NCBI GenBank assembly: GCA_901420285.1
Contig: CABDVE010000001.1
Location: 558,001-622,000, forward strand
From: Stutzerimonas stutzeri
Lineage (GTDB): Bacteria > Pseudomonadota > Gammaproteobacteria > Enterobacterales > Pasteurellaceae
Reading direction: 5' to 3'
DNA length: 64,000 nucleotides
The translations under genes and the position numbers were made by a program. How positions within the stretch are numbered: position 1 is the first letter of the stretch; every line of letters begins with the position of its first letter. Below the pieces are notes generated by a model. That model worked only from the letters and a program-made list of their open reading frames with translations. It had not been told where the DNA came from and did not search any database. Shown here in pieces: positions 29,809 through 40,320 of this stretch.

Positions 29809-30783
29809 ATGAAACTTTTTGCAAAAGATAAAGACGGGCATTTTATTCGTGAAATCAATGGAATTAAACTCCCGTTCCCATTGACCGAATTTATGAAAGT
29901 GCGTAAATGGGGTTATTTATTTTCTGCCTTTGCGATGGTGATTTCGCTATTTTTCATTATCACTAAAGGTTTTAACTGGGGCTTGGATTTTACCGGCGGT
30001 GTAGTATTTGATACCCGTTTCTCGCAAGTTGCGAACTTGGATCAAATTCGCGCTAAGTTGAACGAGCATGGCATCGAAAGCCCTATCGTACAAACCACCG
30101 GTTCCGTGCAAGACGTGATGATTCGTTTACCGGCGGCGGATAACGACGTAACCATTGGTGATCGCGTAAAAGCCATGTTAGTGGAATTAGATCCGAACAT
30201 TAAAATTAAGAGTGTAGAATTTGTTGGTCCGAATGTCGGAGAAGAGTTGGCACAGGGCGCGGTTTACGCAACTTTAGCGACGCTTGCTATGATGTTGCTT
30301 TACGTTGGATCACGCTTTGAATGGCGTTTAGGTTTCGGCGGTATTGCTTCCCTCGCCCATGACGTGATTATTACGCTTGGCGTATTTTCGGCGTTGCAAG
30401 TGGAAATGGACTTAACTTTCGTGGCAGCGATTCTTTCCGTAGTAGGGTATTCCATCAACGACAGTATTGTGGTGTTCGACCGAGTGCGGGAAAATTTCCG
30501 CAAAATTCGTCGGTTAGATACGATTGATATTATTGATATTTCCCTCACGCAAACCCTATCAAGAACCATCATGACCTCTGCGACGACTTTAATCGTGGTG
30601 ATCGCCTTGTTTTTCTTCGGCGGACCGTCTATTCACAACTTTTCGCTGGCATTGTTGGTCGGGATTGGTTTTGGTACCTATTCTTCCATCTTTATCGCCA
30701 TTGCAATCGCTTACGACGTGGGGCTGCGCCGCGAACACATGATTCCGCCGAAAGTGGATCGCGAAGTGGATGAACTTCCTTAA
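29809..30783 (+). CDS. secF: Protein translocase subunit SecF
   Basis: Partner of SecD with six membrane helices. Visible motifs are NWGLDFTGGVVFD (about 50-62) and SVVGYSINDSIVVFDRVRENFR. Two adjacent ATG codons (29806 and 29809) follow AGGGA; I prefer the second for spacing. The gene is 324 residues from there and ends in a strong terminator. It is cotranscribed with secD (gap about 10 bp). Confidence 0.95.
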   Translation: MKLFAKDKDGHFIREINGIKLPFPLTEFMKVRKWGYLFSAFAMVISLFFIITKGFNWGLDFTGGVVFDTRFSQVANLDQIRAKLNEHGIESPIVQTTGSVQDVMIRLPAADNDVTIGDRVKAMLVELDPNIKIKSVEFVGPNVGEELAQGAVYATLATLAMMLLYVGSRFEWRLGFGGIASLAHDVIITLGVFSALQVEMDLTFVAAILSVVGYSINDSIVVFDRVRENFRKIRRLDTIDIIDISLTQTLSRTIMTSATTLIVVIALFFFGGPSIHNFSLALLVGIGFGTYSSIFIAIAIAYDVGLRREHMIPPKVDREVDELP

Positions 30784-30796
30784 GACATAAATATTA

Positions 30797-30831
30797 TCGG
30801 TCGGTTAAGTTCGTTTAGCCGACCGATTTTT

Positions 30832-30833
<2 letters not shown>
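30797..30833. terminator. Bidirectional terminator between secF and murQ
   Basis: Stem TCGGTCGG / CCGACCGA (30797-30804 and 30819-30826), extended inward through a wobble pair, followed by seven T. It lies between convergent genes and just touches the murQ stop. Confidence 0.9.
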
Positions 30834-31767
<934 letters not shown>

Positions 31768-31773
31768 TTATCC

Positions 31774-32955
31774 TTATGGCACAAAATAATGTGGTACGAA
31801 ATGACTGTCATTGCCGGTGACAGCGGTGAAATCTTCGCGTAGGCCCATGCCGCAAGCCACATCACCGATGACCCAGGAACCGATTACCGGATACATGCCA
31901 TCAAAATTCGGGAGCTCGAACTTTTGTTGGTAAATGTAACCGGATGTGTCGTAGAAAGCAGAGTGTTCGCTGCCTTTAGCGGCGAATTCCACGCCGTTGC
32001 TTTTTTCGTAGTAGAACACGTTGGCGCCTTCGCGGCCAAGCAACGGTTTTTTTACCCAAATGGCTTTTCTATCGGTGATATCGAATTTATTAAAATATGC
32101 CGGCAATAAATTCGGGTGGTTAGGATAGCGTTGCCACAACTTAGCGAGCAAGGCTTTGTTGCTTAATAACATTTTCCAAGCGGGTTCAATAAAACTTGTA
32201 TGCGCGTTCGGAATATGTCGTGCAAATTCCGCGCCGCTGAGCCATTCGAGCGGATAGAGCTTGAATAACATATCAATCGGTGCATCGTTCAAATCGACAA
32301 ATTCTTGATTTTCTTTGTTGTAACCAATGTCTTCTACGGCAAGTTGATGAATATTCCAACCCGCGTTATAAGCCACATCGGCAAGATAATCTAAATTGCC
32401 CCAATCTTCGCGTCCCGCTTCTTGCATGGCACTGAAATAGAAATCGTTTTTGCCGCTTTGTTGTTTTAGAAAGGTGAAATGTTTGAGCAATTCTTCGTGG
32501 ATCCAGTTGAATTGGTCGCGATATTGTAACCCCTCGATTTGTTCCAACCATTGCCATTGCACTATCGCTGCTTCCAGCAATGAAGTCGGTGTATCGGCAT
32601 TGTATTCGAACATTTTCAAGTTTTCGCCGTCGTAGCCGAAATCAAAACGCCCGTATAAATAGGGCGCTTGTTTATGCCACGCGTCTTCAATCAACTGCTT
32701 TTGCAAATCGGTAAAACGATAATAAGCGTAGTCGCCTTGTTTGATTTCATCGGCGACAAAATCCAAACACATCGCATGTAGTTCGTTGGTGGCGTCTTCA
32801 ATGCGGTCGATTTCAGCCAAGGTAAATTCATAGGCGACATTGTCCGACCAATAATGCGAGCCGTCACTTGAAAGCAGATTGTAATAATCAAAGCCAACAT
32901 CAAGCAATTGTTGCACCATATCGGGGCGCGTCGGAAAACCGGTAACCCGTTTCAT
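31774..32955 (-). CDS. Glutathionylspermidine synthase-like ATP-grasp protein (YgiC family)
   Basis: A 393-residue homologue of the synthetase domain of Gss without the amidase domain, as in E. coli YgiC/YjfC. Recognisable parts are RFDFGYDGENLKMFEYNADTPTSLLE, KPLLGREGANVFYYE and WVIGDVACGMGLREDFTAVTGNDSHFVPH. The true substrate is unclear; YgiC does not make glutathionylspermidine in reported work as I recall. It follows the YgiB-like lipoprotein gene by one base, the same pairing as ygiB-ygiC. Confidence 0.92.
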   Translation of the reverse strand: MKRVTGFPTRPDMVQQLLDVGFDYYNLLSSDGSHYWSDNVAYEFTLAEIDRIEDATNELHAMCLDFVADEIKQGDYAYYRFTDLQKQLIEDAWHKQAPYLYGRFDFGYDGENLKMFEYNADTPTSLLEAAIVQWQWLEQIEGLQYRDQFNWIHEELLKHFTFLKQQSGKNDFYFSAMQEAGREDWGNLDYLADVAYNAGWNIHQLAVEDIGYNKENQEFVDLNDAPIDMLFKLYPLEWLSGAEFARHIPNAHTSFIEPAWKMLLSNKALLAKLWQRYPNHPNLLPAYFNKFDITDRKAIWVKKPLLGREGANVFYYEKSNGVEFAAKGSEHSAFYDTSGYIYQQKFELPNFDGMYPVIGSWVIGDVACGMGLREDFTAVTGNDSHFVPHYFVP

Positions 32956-32956
32956 A

Positions 32957-33562
32957 TTAACCTCCGCTACTTTGTCGGTTGGAATTGCTCGGACTAGTGA
33001 AACCGCCGCGCGAAACCGGTTTGCTGTTCATGCTACCGGCATTGCCTTTTACCAACATTGGTTTGCCGACGGAACGATTGGTTTGCGGTTGAATCACCTG
33101 ACCGCTTGGGGTGGAAACCGCACGGTTGCTCGGATGATAGCTCGGGCCTAAGAAATTGCTAATGGCTCGTGCCGCCATATAGCCCATTACACCACCGGCA
33201 ATCGCTGAACCTAGTGAAGCGCCTTCGCTGCCGGTGGCTTGGCTAGAGCCGGTTGTTGAAGCATTCGTTTCGCTGCCGGACTGTGCATTTGGCACCGCAT
33301 TGGCGTCACTGTCGGCGTTGCGTAAGCCTAAACCCGAAGAAAGAGCGTTGCCGGTTTGTTGGGTTGCTTGTTGGTCGCTATTCATTTGTGTCGCCGGCGC
33401 GTTTTGGCTATTTTTATCTGCTTCACAAAGCTCGATTTTTTGCCAATCTGCAAGGCAGTCTTCAAGAGAATGGTAGACGTCGCGTTGGACTTCTTCTTCC
33501 GAACAGCCGCCGAGCAGGGCGACGATGGAAAGGGTGACGAGAATTTGATTTTGTTTTTTCAT
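32957..33562 (-). CDS. DUF1190 lipoprotein, YgiB-like
   Basis: A 201-residue lipoprotein with signal sequence MKKQNQILVTLSIVALLGGC, lipobox LLGGC and lipidated Cys20. The mature part has a DUF1190 pattern: CLADWQKIELCEAD, a Ser/Thr/Ala/Gln-rich linker, a glycine-rich GAIAGGVMGYMAARAI segment (about 125-140) and a disordered Ser/Asn/Gly-rich C-terminus. It overlaps the HAD gene upstream by 4 bp and is followed by the YgiC-like gene. Confidence 0.88.
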   Translation of the reverse strand: MKKQNQILVTLSIVALLGGCSEEEVQRDVYHSLEDCLADWQKIELCEADKNSQNAPATQMNSDQQATQQTGNALSSGLGLRNADSDANAVPNAQSGSETNASTTGSSQATGSEGASLGSAIAGGVMGYMAARAISNFLGPSYHPSNRAVSTPSGQVIQPQTNRSVGKPMLVKGNAGSMNSKPVSRGGFTSPSNSNRQSSGG

Positions 33563-34263
33563 AGTTTAGTTAGCTCGCTTAAGTGATGGATTTCTAAAGT
33601 CGGTAATACGGTCGCTTCGGTAAAATCGGCAAGGGAGTTATCTGATAAATTTATCCATACCGCTTGGCAACCCGCCTGAATCGCGCCTTGTACGTCGGTG
33701 GTTAAATTATCGCCCACGTGTAAAATTTCTTGCGGTTTTACCTTGAAATAACGGGCAGTTTGGCGAAACAAATCTTTATGCGGTTTGGCTCTACCGTGTT
33801 CACCGCCACGTAAAACCAACTCAAACTGAGATAAATGAATACGCGCCGGTTCTACGTTACCGTTGGTGATGACGCTTAATCGGTAGCGCGTTTTTAATTC
33901 GTTCAACACGTTTGGCGTGTCGCTCGGTAAATCAATTTGATGACGCCAATGGAGAAATTCATTAATGGCGAGAGTTAATGCACGGTCGATTTCTGCTGAA
34001 TTTTTTCCTTGTGCGAGCAAAAATTGGCGTAACGCTTCTTTACGCCACCGGGTGACATCTTCGCTTAAAATCGGATCTTGTTGGGCGATACGCGCTTTCC
34101 AAGTCGGCCATTCTTGTTCAAAGGTCGGGCATTGAGTCAGTGTTTGTGTAAATTGCACAAAACGCGCTACTGCAGTGCGAATAACGTCTTGGTTATCGTA
34201 AAGGGTGTCGTCCAAATCGAAGCTGATTACTTTGAAGGGCTGGAGGTTGCGATAAAATTTCAT
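33559..34263 (-). CDS. yigB: HAD-family phosphatase, YigB-like
   Basis: A 234-residue haloacid-dehalogenase phosphatase. It has motif I FDLDDTLYDN (about 15-24), motif II VITNGN, a motif III Lys in GRAKPHKDLF, and motif IV HVGDNLTTDVQGAIQAG. E. coli YigB dephosphorylates FMN and a riboflavin intermediate; the substrate here is inferred. Its start directly follows the DUF2251 stop, and its end overlaps the next gene by 4 bp, so translation is coupled. Confidence 0.9.
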   Translation of the reverse strand: MKFYRNLQPFKVISFDLDDTLYDNQDVIRTAVARFVQFTQTLTQCPTFEQEWPTWKARIAQQDPILSEDVTRWRKEALRQFLLAQGKNSAEIDRALTLAINEFLHWRHQIDLPSDTPNVLNELKTRYRLSVITNGNVEPARIHLSQFELVLRGGEHGRAKPHKDLFRQTARYFKVKPQEILHVGDNLTTDVQGAIQAGCQAVWINLSDNSLADFTEATVLPTLEIHHLSELTKL

Positions 34264-34683
34264 TTATTTGATAGTTGGTACATTAAGCCATTGGCTGGCT
34301 TTGTCGTTGGTGATTTCTTCGTGTGTCCACATACTCATTAAATCCGGCTGCGGATACTTGTTGCCGTTATAACCGACAAGACGGGCAAAATCAAATACCG
34401 CATGCGGATAACCGTTAATTAAAAGCAATGCCAGATAACCGCTTGTGTCCCAACAAATTTCGAGTTTACGCGCTTCATGGTGGTTTGATGCGGAATCTAC
34501 GTTGTACACGTGCAACATGTCCGCAATCGGCTGTTCGTTTTGGCGCATATCAAGCGCGTAAAAATAGCCGGTTTGCCCGTCATCTTCAAACATTACCGCG
34601 AGATGATCGTACACGGTGGAATGCGTTCCGACTTGTTTTGGTGTACCGAGAAAGAGTTCGTCCTCAAGGGTTAAATGTAACAT
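34264..34683 (-). CDS. DUF2251 protein
   Basis: A 139-residue soluble protein with text typical of the DUF2251 family (YDHLAVMFEDDGQTGYFYALD, DVDSASNHH-like, ICWDTSGYLALLLINGYPHAVFDF). Function is unknown. It is first in a five-gene minus-strand run ending with murQ and abuts yigB without a gap. Confidence 0.85.
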   Translation of the reverse strand: MLHLTLEDELFLGTPKQVGTHSTVYDHLAVMFEDDGQTGYFYALDMRQNEQPIADMLHVYNVDSASNHHEARKLEICWDTSGYLALLLINGYPHAVFDFARLVGYNGNKYPQPDLMSMWTHEEITNDKASQWLNVPTIK

Positions 34684-34728
34684 ACGTATTCCTATTTTTT
34701 AGCGTTTAAGATGAACGGTTTGGCGTAT

Positions 34729-34992
34729 TCAGCGATTAATCGGTCGGGTTGTCATGAAATAAAGGTTTTCAATATCCGCTTGAGCCAGCAAGAGCCGAAC
34801 AAAAGAATTTTTACAAATAAAAGGATAGTTTGGCGATTTAACAATATGGGGCAATCCAATGGGGAGTTGACGGCAACCTACCGAAAGAAGTCCCTGTTCG
34901 AGCTTTTCTACATTAATCTCAAAATTAGGCTCTTTTGGGCTGGATTTGATAGCAATTTCCCACAAACTCGCCAGACTAAAATACAGTTCATT
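34729..34992 (-). pseudogene. Decayed VapC-type PIN-domain toxin
   Basis: Read on the minus strand the region gives NELYFSLASLWEIAIKSS, then ELPIGLPHI-like text and SFVRLLLAQADIENLYFMTT. This matches the middle and end of COG3744-type PIN toxins (SxASxWEIAIK, PFDRLLIAQA, LxTxD). The N-terminal LLDTH segment is missing, the conserved Asp of the DRLLIAQA motif is Val, and the C-terminus ends early at a stop. No antitoxin gene is visible. A plus-strand frame across 34711-35028 is a shadow. Confidence 0.72.
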
Positions 34993-35184
34993 ATTAGGTT
35001 TAAAGTTAGTTTAATTTTTTTGGTTTAATGTAATCAAGTGAAATTTGGATAAAAAAATCGTACTTGCTTTGCAAAAAAATGAGTCGTTCATTAAACCCCG
35101 GATTAACAATTTAAGCATGTTTAATATTTAACTTAGATTTAATTTTCTGTCCAAGTTTTAAGGGGGGAGATTTTGCGGTGCGTT

Positions 35185-35212
35185 TTGTTTTTAGCCATAA
35201 GTATCGTATAAT
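35185..35212 (+). promoter_or_regulatory. Probable fabZ promoter
   Basis: TTGTTT (35185-35190) and a consensus TATAAT (35207-35212) separated by 16 bp, about 50 bp before the fabZ start. The rest of 34993-35184 is AT-rich with nothing I can name. Confidence 0.65.
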
Positions 35213-35260
35213 CCGCAAGTCTTTTTTTTCTATTTGTACAAATATTTTAAGGGTATTACC

Positions 35261-35707
35261 GTGTCAGAACAGCAATCAAAAGTGATCGAAGCAAAAGAAA
35301 TTATGACGTTATTGCCACACCGCTATCCATTTTTGTTGGTAGATCGCGTGTTGGATTACAAAGAAGGCGAGTGGCTAAAAGCGATTAAAAATATCAGTGT
35401 GAACGAGCCTTGTTTTACCGGTCACTTTCCGGGCGAGCCGATTTTACCCGGTGTGTTAATTTTAGAAGCGCTTGCCCAATCTATGGGAATTTTGGCGTTC
35501 AAAACCCATGAAATCAAAGGCGGCGAGCTATTCTATTTTGCCGGTATTGACGAAGCGCGCTTCAAACGTCCGGTGTTACCCGGTGACCAAATGGAACTCA
35601 ATGTTCAAGTGATTAAAGAACGTCGAGGAATTACCGCTTTTACCGGCATCGCGACGGTTAACGGCGAAGTCGCTTGTGAAGCGAAATTAATGTGCGCACG
35701 TCGCTAA
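35261..35707 (+). CDS. fabZ: 3-hydroxyacyl-ACP dehydratase FabZ
   Basis: Dehydrates hydroxyacyl-ACP in fatty-acid synthesis. I start it at GTG 35261 ([15 protein letters not shown]) with AAGGG upstream, giving 148 residues, the length of the H. influenzae protein. The hot-dog fold active site is seen as [23 protein letters not shown] (His and Glu). It is followed by lpxA at 13 bp, as usual; lpxD, its common upstream neighbour, is absent here. Confidence 0.96.
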   Translation: MSEQQSKVIEAKEIMTLLPHRYPFLLVDRVLDYKEGEWLKAIKNISVNEPCFTGHFPGEPILPGVLILEALAQSMGILAFKTHEIKGGELFYFAGIDEARFKRPVLPGDQMELNVQVIKERRGITAFTGIATVNGEVACEAKLMCARR

Positions 35708-35720
35708 TTAAGAGGCAGCT

Positions 35721-36509
35721 ATGATCCACCCAAGTGCAAAAATCCATCCGACCGCTCTTGTTGAAGAAGGCGCGGTTATTGGCGAAAACGTGGTTATCGG
35801 CCCTTTCTGCATCGTTGAAGGCAGCGTTGAAATTAAAGCACGTACCGTGCTGAAATCGCACGTTGTGATACGTGGCGATACGTTAATCGGCGAAGATAAC
35901 GAAATTTATCAATTCGCCAGCATCGGAGAAGTGAACCAAGATTTAAAATATCAAGGCGAGGCCACTAAAACCGTTATTGGCAACCGCAATAAAATTCGCG
36001 AACACGTCACTATTCACCGCGGTACCATACAAGGCGGCGGCGTAACCTATATCGGCAACAACAATTTGCTGATGATTAACGTTCATGTAGCACATGATTG
36101 CCAAATCAAAAATAACTGCATCCTTGCTAATAACGCGACCTTGGCCGGACACGTAGAACTTGATGATTTCGTAATTGTCGGCGGTATGTCGGCGATTCAC
36201 CAATTCGTCGTCGTGGGTGCACATGTAATGCTTGGCGGCGGTTCGATGGTAAGCCAAGATGTGCCACCTTACGTAATGGCGCAAGGTAACCACGCGCGTC
36301 CGTTTGGTGTGAACTTGGAGGGCTTAAAACGCCGCGGTTTTGATAAACCGACTATGCACGCTATCCGTAACGTGTACAAAATGATTTACCGCAGCGGCAA
36401 AACTCTCGAAGAAGTCTTGCCGGAAATTGAGCAAATTGCCGAAACCGACTCAGCCATCAGTTTCTTTACCGATTTCTTCAAACGTTCTACGCGCGGAATT
36501 ATCCGTTAA
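35721..36509 (+). CDS. lpxA: UDP-N-acetylglucosamine acyltransferase
   Basis: First enzyme of lipid A synthesis. It has 262 residues: a left-handed parallel beta helix of hexapeptide repeats ([19 protein letters not shown] and similar) with the catalytic His region in [13 protein letters not shown], and a helical C-terminus. It belongs to the fabZ-lpxA unit, followed by repeat and terminator DNA. Confidence 0.97.
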   Translation: MIHPSAKIHPTALVEEGAVIGENVVIGPFCIVEGSVEIKARTVLKSHVVIRGDTLIGEDNEIYQFASIGEVNQDLKYQGEATKTVIGNRNKIREHVTIHRGTIQGGGVTYIGNNNLLMINVHVAHDCQIKNNCILANNATLAGHVELDDFVIVGGMSAIHQFVVVGAHVMLGGGSMVSQDVPPYVMAQGNHARPFGVNLEGLKRRGFDKPTMHAIRNVYKMIYRSGKTLEEVLPEIEQIAETDSAISFFTDFFKRSTRGIIR

Positions 36510-36539
36510 ATTAAGGGTGCATAACGAAGTCATCAAATA

Positions 36540-36551
36540 GCACCGCATTGA
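36540..36551 (+). repeat. Dispersed 12-mer copy
   Basis: Exact copy in the context ATAGCACCGCATTGAAGCCC, between lpxA and lpxB, with a truncated inverted partner (GCTTTCAAC) about 20 bp on. Confidence 0.85.
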
Positions 36552-36622
36552 AGCCCTGTCCCGCCGCTTTCAACATCTCCTTTCCGGCGAAACGGCGGCC
36601 TGAGAAATGACAATAAACCGCT

Positions 36623-36659
36623 CAACCGCTCTTTGACGCTCAAAGTGCGGTTGTTTTTT
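36623..36659 (+). terminator. Terminator containing a canonical uptake signal, between lpxA and lpxB
   Basis: Outer stem CAACCGC / GCGGTTG (36623-36629 and 36647-36653) and inner stem CTTTGA/TCAAAG, followed by six T. AAGTGCGGT lies at 36643-36651. It sits 12 bp before the lpxB start, so lpxB probably depends on read-through or its own promoter. Confidence 0.85.
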
Positions 36660-36671
36660 AGGATAAATTCA

Positions 36672-37844
36672 ATGAATAAAAAAAATCCGACCATCGCGTT
36701 GGTTGCCGGCGAAGTGTCCGGCGATATTCTTGGCGCGGGCTTAATTCGTCAGCTCAAAATTCATTATCCGCAGGCGCGTTTTATCGGTATCGCCGGCCCG
36801 CGTATGCTTGCGGAAGGCTGCGAAAGTTTGGTGGATATGGAAGAACTTTCGGTGATGGGGGTGGCGGAAATTCTTAAACATTTGCCGCGCCTGCTGAAAA
36901 TCCGTAACAATGTGATTCAAACTATGTTACGCGAAAAGCCGGATGTATATATCGGCATTGATGCGCCGGATTTTAATTTAGGAGTGGAACTCAAATTAAA
37001 GGCTAACGGCATCAAAACCATTCATTATGTCAGCCCGTCCGTATGGGCGTGGCGCCAGAATCGTATTCATAAAATCGCCAAGGCAACTCATCAAGTATTG
37101 GCGTTTTTGCCTTTTGAAAAAGCGTTTTACGATAAATTTAACGTGCCTTGCCGCTTTGTCGGTCATACCATGGCGGACGCCGTTCCGCTAAAACCGAACC
37201 GCATTGAAGCCCGTCAACATCTAAATCTTGACGTGAATCAACGTTATTTGGCGATTTTGGTGGGGAGCCGCGGCTCGGAAGTGGCGTTTTTAACCGAGCC
37301 TTTCCTACAAACCGCGTTGTTGCTGAAACAACGCTTCCCTGATTTGCAATTTCTTGTGCCATTGGTGAATGAAAAACGGCGCGCGCAATTTGAAGCAATT
37401 AAAGCGCAGGTCGCACCGAATTTAGCGATGCACGTCATTGACGGCAATGCGCGCCAAGTGCTGATTGCCGCCGATGCGGCTTTACTTGCTTCCGGTACCG
37501 CGGCGCTTGAAGCGATGCTATGTAAATCGCCGATGGTAGTGGGCTACAAAATGAAAGCGCTCACTTATTGTTTGGCTAAACGTTTGGTGAAAAGTAAATA
37601 TATTTCTCTACCGAATTTGCTTGCTGATGAAATGCTTGTGCCGGAAATGATTCAAGAGGAATGTACCCCGGCCTTGTTAGCTGAAAAACTGGCGGTATAT
37701 TTTTCCACGGAGGAGGCTGCGCTTGAACATCGCCGAGTTTTAATTCAGCGCTTCACCGATTTGCACCGACTGATTCAATGCGGTGCTGATCAGCAAGCTG
37801 CGCAAGCGGTCATTGATTTATTGGAAGGCACAAAAAATGTTTGA
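36672..37844 (+). CDS. lpxB: Lipid-A-disaccharide synthase
   Basis: Condenses UDP-diacylglucosamine and lipid X. The ATG at 36672 ([21 protein letters not shown]) gives 390 residues. GT19 family motifs are seen: [14 protein letters not shown] and [21 protein letters not shown]. An exact dispersed 12-mer at 37775-37786 encodes IQCGAD near the C-terminus. Its end overlaps rnhB. Confidence 0.97.
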   Translation: MNKKNPTIALVAGEVSGDILGAGLIRQLKIHYPQARFIGIAGPRMLAEGCESLVDMEELSVMGVAEILKHLPRLLKIRNNVIQTMLREKPDVYIGIDAPDFNLGVELKLKANGIKTIHYVSPSVWAWRQNRIHKIAKATHQVLAFLPFEKAFYDKFNVPCRFVGHTMADAVPLKPNRIEARQHLNLDVNQRYLAILVGSRGSEVAFLTEPFLQTALLLKQRFPDLQFLVPLVNEKRRAQFEAIKAQVAPNLAMHVIDGNARQVLIAADAALLASGTAALEAMLCKSPMVVGYKMKALTYCLAKRLVKSKYISLPNLLADEMLVPEMIQEECTPALLAEKLAVYFSTEEAALEHRRVLIQRFTDLHRLIQCGADQQAAQAVIDLLEGTKNV

Positions 37845-38430
37845 TTATCCTAAAAATTACCGACTTATCGCCGGCGTGGACGAAGTGGGGCGCGGGCCAT
37901 TGGTTGGTGCGGTGGTGACGGCTGCGGTGATCCTTGACCCGAATAACCCAATTGAAGGTTTGGCGGATTCCAAAAAATTATCGGAGAAAAAACGCCTCGC
38001 ACTTGCCGCAGAAATCAAACAAAAGGCTTTGGCGTGGGCACTCGGGCGCGCTGAAGCGGAAGAAATCGACAAACTCAATATTTTGCAAGCTTCCTTGTTG
38101 GCCATGACTCGTGCGGTTGAAGCGTTGCGGATTCGGCCGCAGTTTGTGTTGTTGGACGGCAATAAAATTCCGAACGATCTCGATATTCCGGCGCAAGCAG
38201 TGGTGAAAGGCGACAGTCTGGTTGCGGAAATTAGCGCTGCATCGATTTTAGCCAAAGTAGCGCGCGATCAAGAAATGGAAGAACTGGATCGACAATATCC
38301 CGAGTACGCCTTTGCTCAACATAAAGGGTATCCGACGAAATTACACCTCGAAAAGCTCACCGCATTAGGGCCTTTGCCGCAACATCGTCGCAGTTTCGCG
38401 CCGGTGCGTAAGGTATTGGAAAATCGTTAA
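37837..38430 (+). CDS. rnhB: Ribonuclease HII
   Basis: Removes ribonucleotides from DNA:RNA hybrids. The ATG at 37837 overlaps the lpxB stop by 8 bp and gives 197 residues. The DEVGRG motif at 15-20 has the first catalytic acids; [12 protein letters not shown] and [16 protein letters not shown] are also characteristic. Confidence 0.97.
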   Translation: MFDYPKNYRLIAGVDEVGRGPLVGAVVTAAVILDPNNPIEGLADSKKLSEKKRLALAAEIKQKALAWALGRAEAEEIDKLNILQASLLAMTRAVEALRIRPQFVLLDGNKIPNDLDIPAQAVVKGDSLVAEISAASILAKVARDQEMEELDRQYPEYAFAQHKGYPTKLHLEKLTALGPLPQHRRSFAPVRKVLENR

Positions 38431-38439
38431 GGAGAAGTT

Positions 38440-40296
38440 ATGCAGACCATTTTCACGAACGCGCTTTGGATCAGTCCTTTGTTTTGGACGCTGATTTTAC
38501 TCGCCGTTGCGGTTTTACTTTTTGTTCGTAACAAAGTGCGGATGGATGCTGTCGCGTTACTTGTAATGTTGGCGTTTTATTTAAGCGGCATTTTAACCAT
38601 TAACGAAATTTTCGCCGGATTTAGCGACCCGAATATTATTTTGATCGCCTTATTGTTTATCGTGGGCGAAGGCTTGGTGCGCACCGGAGTGGCTTACCAA
38701 GTCAGCGAAGGTATTTTGAAACTTTCCGGCAATAGCGAAACCAAGGTTTTGATTTTATTAATGTTAGCGGTTGCAGGTTTAGGGGCATTTATGAGTTCTA
38801 CCGGCGTGGTGGCGATTTTTATTCCGGTGGTATTAATGATTTGTCGCCAAATGAACCTTTCGCCAAAACGCCTAATGATGCCGCTTTCTGTCGCGGGGTT
38901 AATCAGTGGGATGATGACTTTAATCGCCACTGCACCGAACTTGGTGGTGAATGCGGAGCTAATCAAAGATACCGGTACGCGTTTGCGTTTTTTCGATTTT
39001 ACCCCGATCGGGTTGGTAATTTTGTCGCTCGGTATCGGTTATATGCTGCTGATTCGACGCTGGCTCGGTGCCAATGGTGCGGCAGAAAATCAAGATAATA
39101 ATCAGCGTTCCATGGCGGAATTGATTGATGAATACGGTTTGCGCGATCGTACTAAACGCTTTGTGGTACGTACCGGTTCGCCGTTTATCGGCAAAAATCT
39201 CAATGAACTGCATTTGCGCTCCAGTTACGGATTAAACGTGTTAGCGATTGAACGTTGGAAGCATTTCCGCCCGGTTTACACGATGCCGCTTGGTACCTCG
39301 GAAATTCACGAAAAAGATATTTTGATGATCGACATCGGTCAACAAACCTTTGATTTAAGCGAGTTTTGTCAAAGCCATAATTTAGAACCGGCGGAAATTA
39401 AATCACAATCTTTTAATGAGCACGCCAAATCTATCGGCATGGCCGAACTTACTTTGGTGCCGGGTTCCGGCATTATTGGTAAAACTACGCAGGAAGTCGA
39501 ATTTCGTTCCCGTTACGGCTTAAATGTGGTGGGCATTAAGCGCGACGGCGAGTTGATTTCTGACAGTTTCAGAGGCACACCTTATAAATTGGGCGATCTC
39601 ATTTTGGTGGTGGGCGATTGGAAATTTATTCAACAGATGCGCAGTCGCACCAAAGATTTCGTAGTATTGAGTTATCCGAAAGAAATGGAGCGCGTAGTGC
39701 CCGCGCGAAGTCAAGCGCCACAAGCCTTATTTTCGGTATTCATTATGGTGCTGTTAATGGTCTCCAATGTGGTGCCAAATGTGATTGCCGCGTTGATCGG
39801 TTGCTTGCTATTGGGCTATTTCCGCTGTGTTGACGCGAAAAGTGCTTACGATTCAATTCATTGGCCGAGCTTGATTTTAATTATCGGTATGATGCCTTTT
39901 GCCATTGCGTTGCAGAAAACCGGCGGGATTCAATTGGCCGTGCAAGCGATGTTGCAATTGGTGGGCGATTGGGGGCTGTACTTGGTGTTAATGATGCTGT
40001 TTATTTTCTGCGCCGTAGTGGGTTTATTTATTTCTAACACGGCCACGGCAATTTTGGTCGCGCCGATTGCCATTTCCTTAGCGCAGCAATTGCAGGTTTC
40101 GCCGATTCCGTTTGCCATGGTGGTGGCTATCGCCGCCTCTGCCGCCTTTATGACTCCGGTTTCCTCACCGGTGAACACCATGGTGGTCGGCCCCGGTGGT
40201 TACAAATTTAGCGATTTCTTAAAAATCGGCGTGCCGTTTACGTTGATAGTCATGGTGGTGACGGTGTTTTTAGTGCCGGTATTGTTTCCGTTTTGA
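38440..40296 (+). CDS. SLC13-family permease with two TrkA-C (RCK_C) domains, YfbS-like
   Basis: Large inner-membrane protein of 618 residues. An N-terminal permease half (about 10-205) and a C-terminal half (about 430-618) of the ArsB/SLC13 type flank two cytoplasmic RCK_C domains (about 230-400; FVVRTGSPFIGKNLNELHLRS and LVPGSGIIGKTTQEVEFRS are paired repeats). Substrate is unknown; relatives move anions such as sulfate or carboxylates. It follows rnhB by 9 bp and ends where AT-rich accessory DNA begins. Confidence 0.9.
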   Translation: MQTIFTNALWISPLFWTLILLAVAVLLFVRNKVRMDAVALLVMLAFYLSGILTINEIFAGFSDPNIILIALLFIVGEGLVRTGVAYQVSEGILKLSGNSETKVLILLMLAVAGLGAFMSSTGVVAIFIPVVLMICRQMNLSPKRLMMPLSVAGLISGMMTLIATAPNLVVNAELIKDTGTRLRFFDFTPIGLVILSLGIGYMLLIRRWLGANGAAENQDNNQRSMAELIDEYGLRDRTKRFVVRTGSPFIGKNLNELHLRSSYGLNVLAIERWKHFRPVYTMPLGTSEIHEKDILMIDIGQQTFDLSEFCQSHNLEPAEIKSQSFNEHAKSIGMAELTLVPGSGIIGKTTQEVEFRSRYGLNVVGIKRDGELISDSFRGTPYKLGDLILVVGDWKFIQQMRSRTKDFVVLSYPKEMERVVPARSQAPQALFSVFIMVLLMVSNVVPNVIAALIGCLLLGYFRCVDAKSAYDSIHWPSLILIIGMMPFAIALQKTGGIQLAVQAMLQLVGDWGLYLVLMMLFIFCAVVGLFISNTATAILVAPIAISLAQQLQVSPIPFAMVVAIAASAAFMTPVSSPVNTMVVGPGGYKFSDFLKIGVPFTLIVMVVTVFLVPVLFPF

Positions 40297-40320
40297 TTAT
40301 AATTAAAAAATGCGCGCTTA

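Noticed and set aside
34711-35028. Plus-strand 105-codon frame
   Set aside because: It is the antisense shadow of the PIN-domain remnant and continues into AT-rich DNA.
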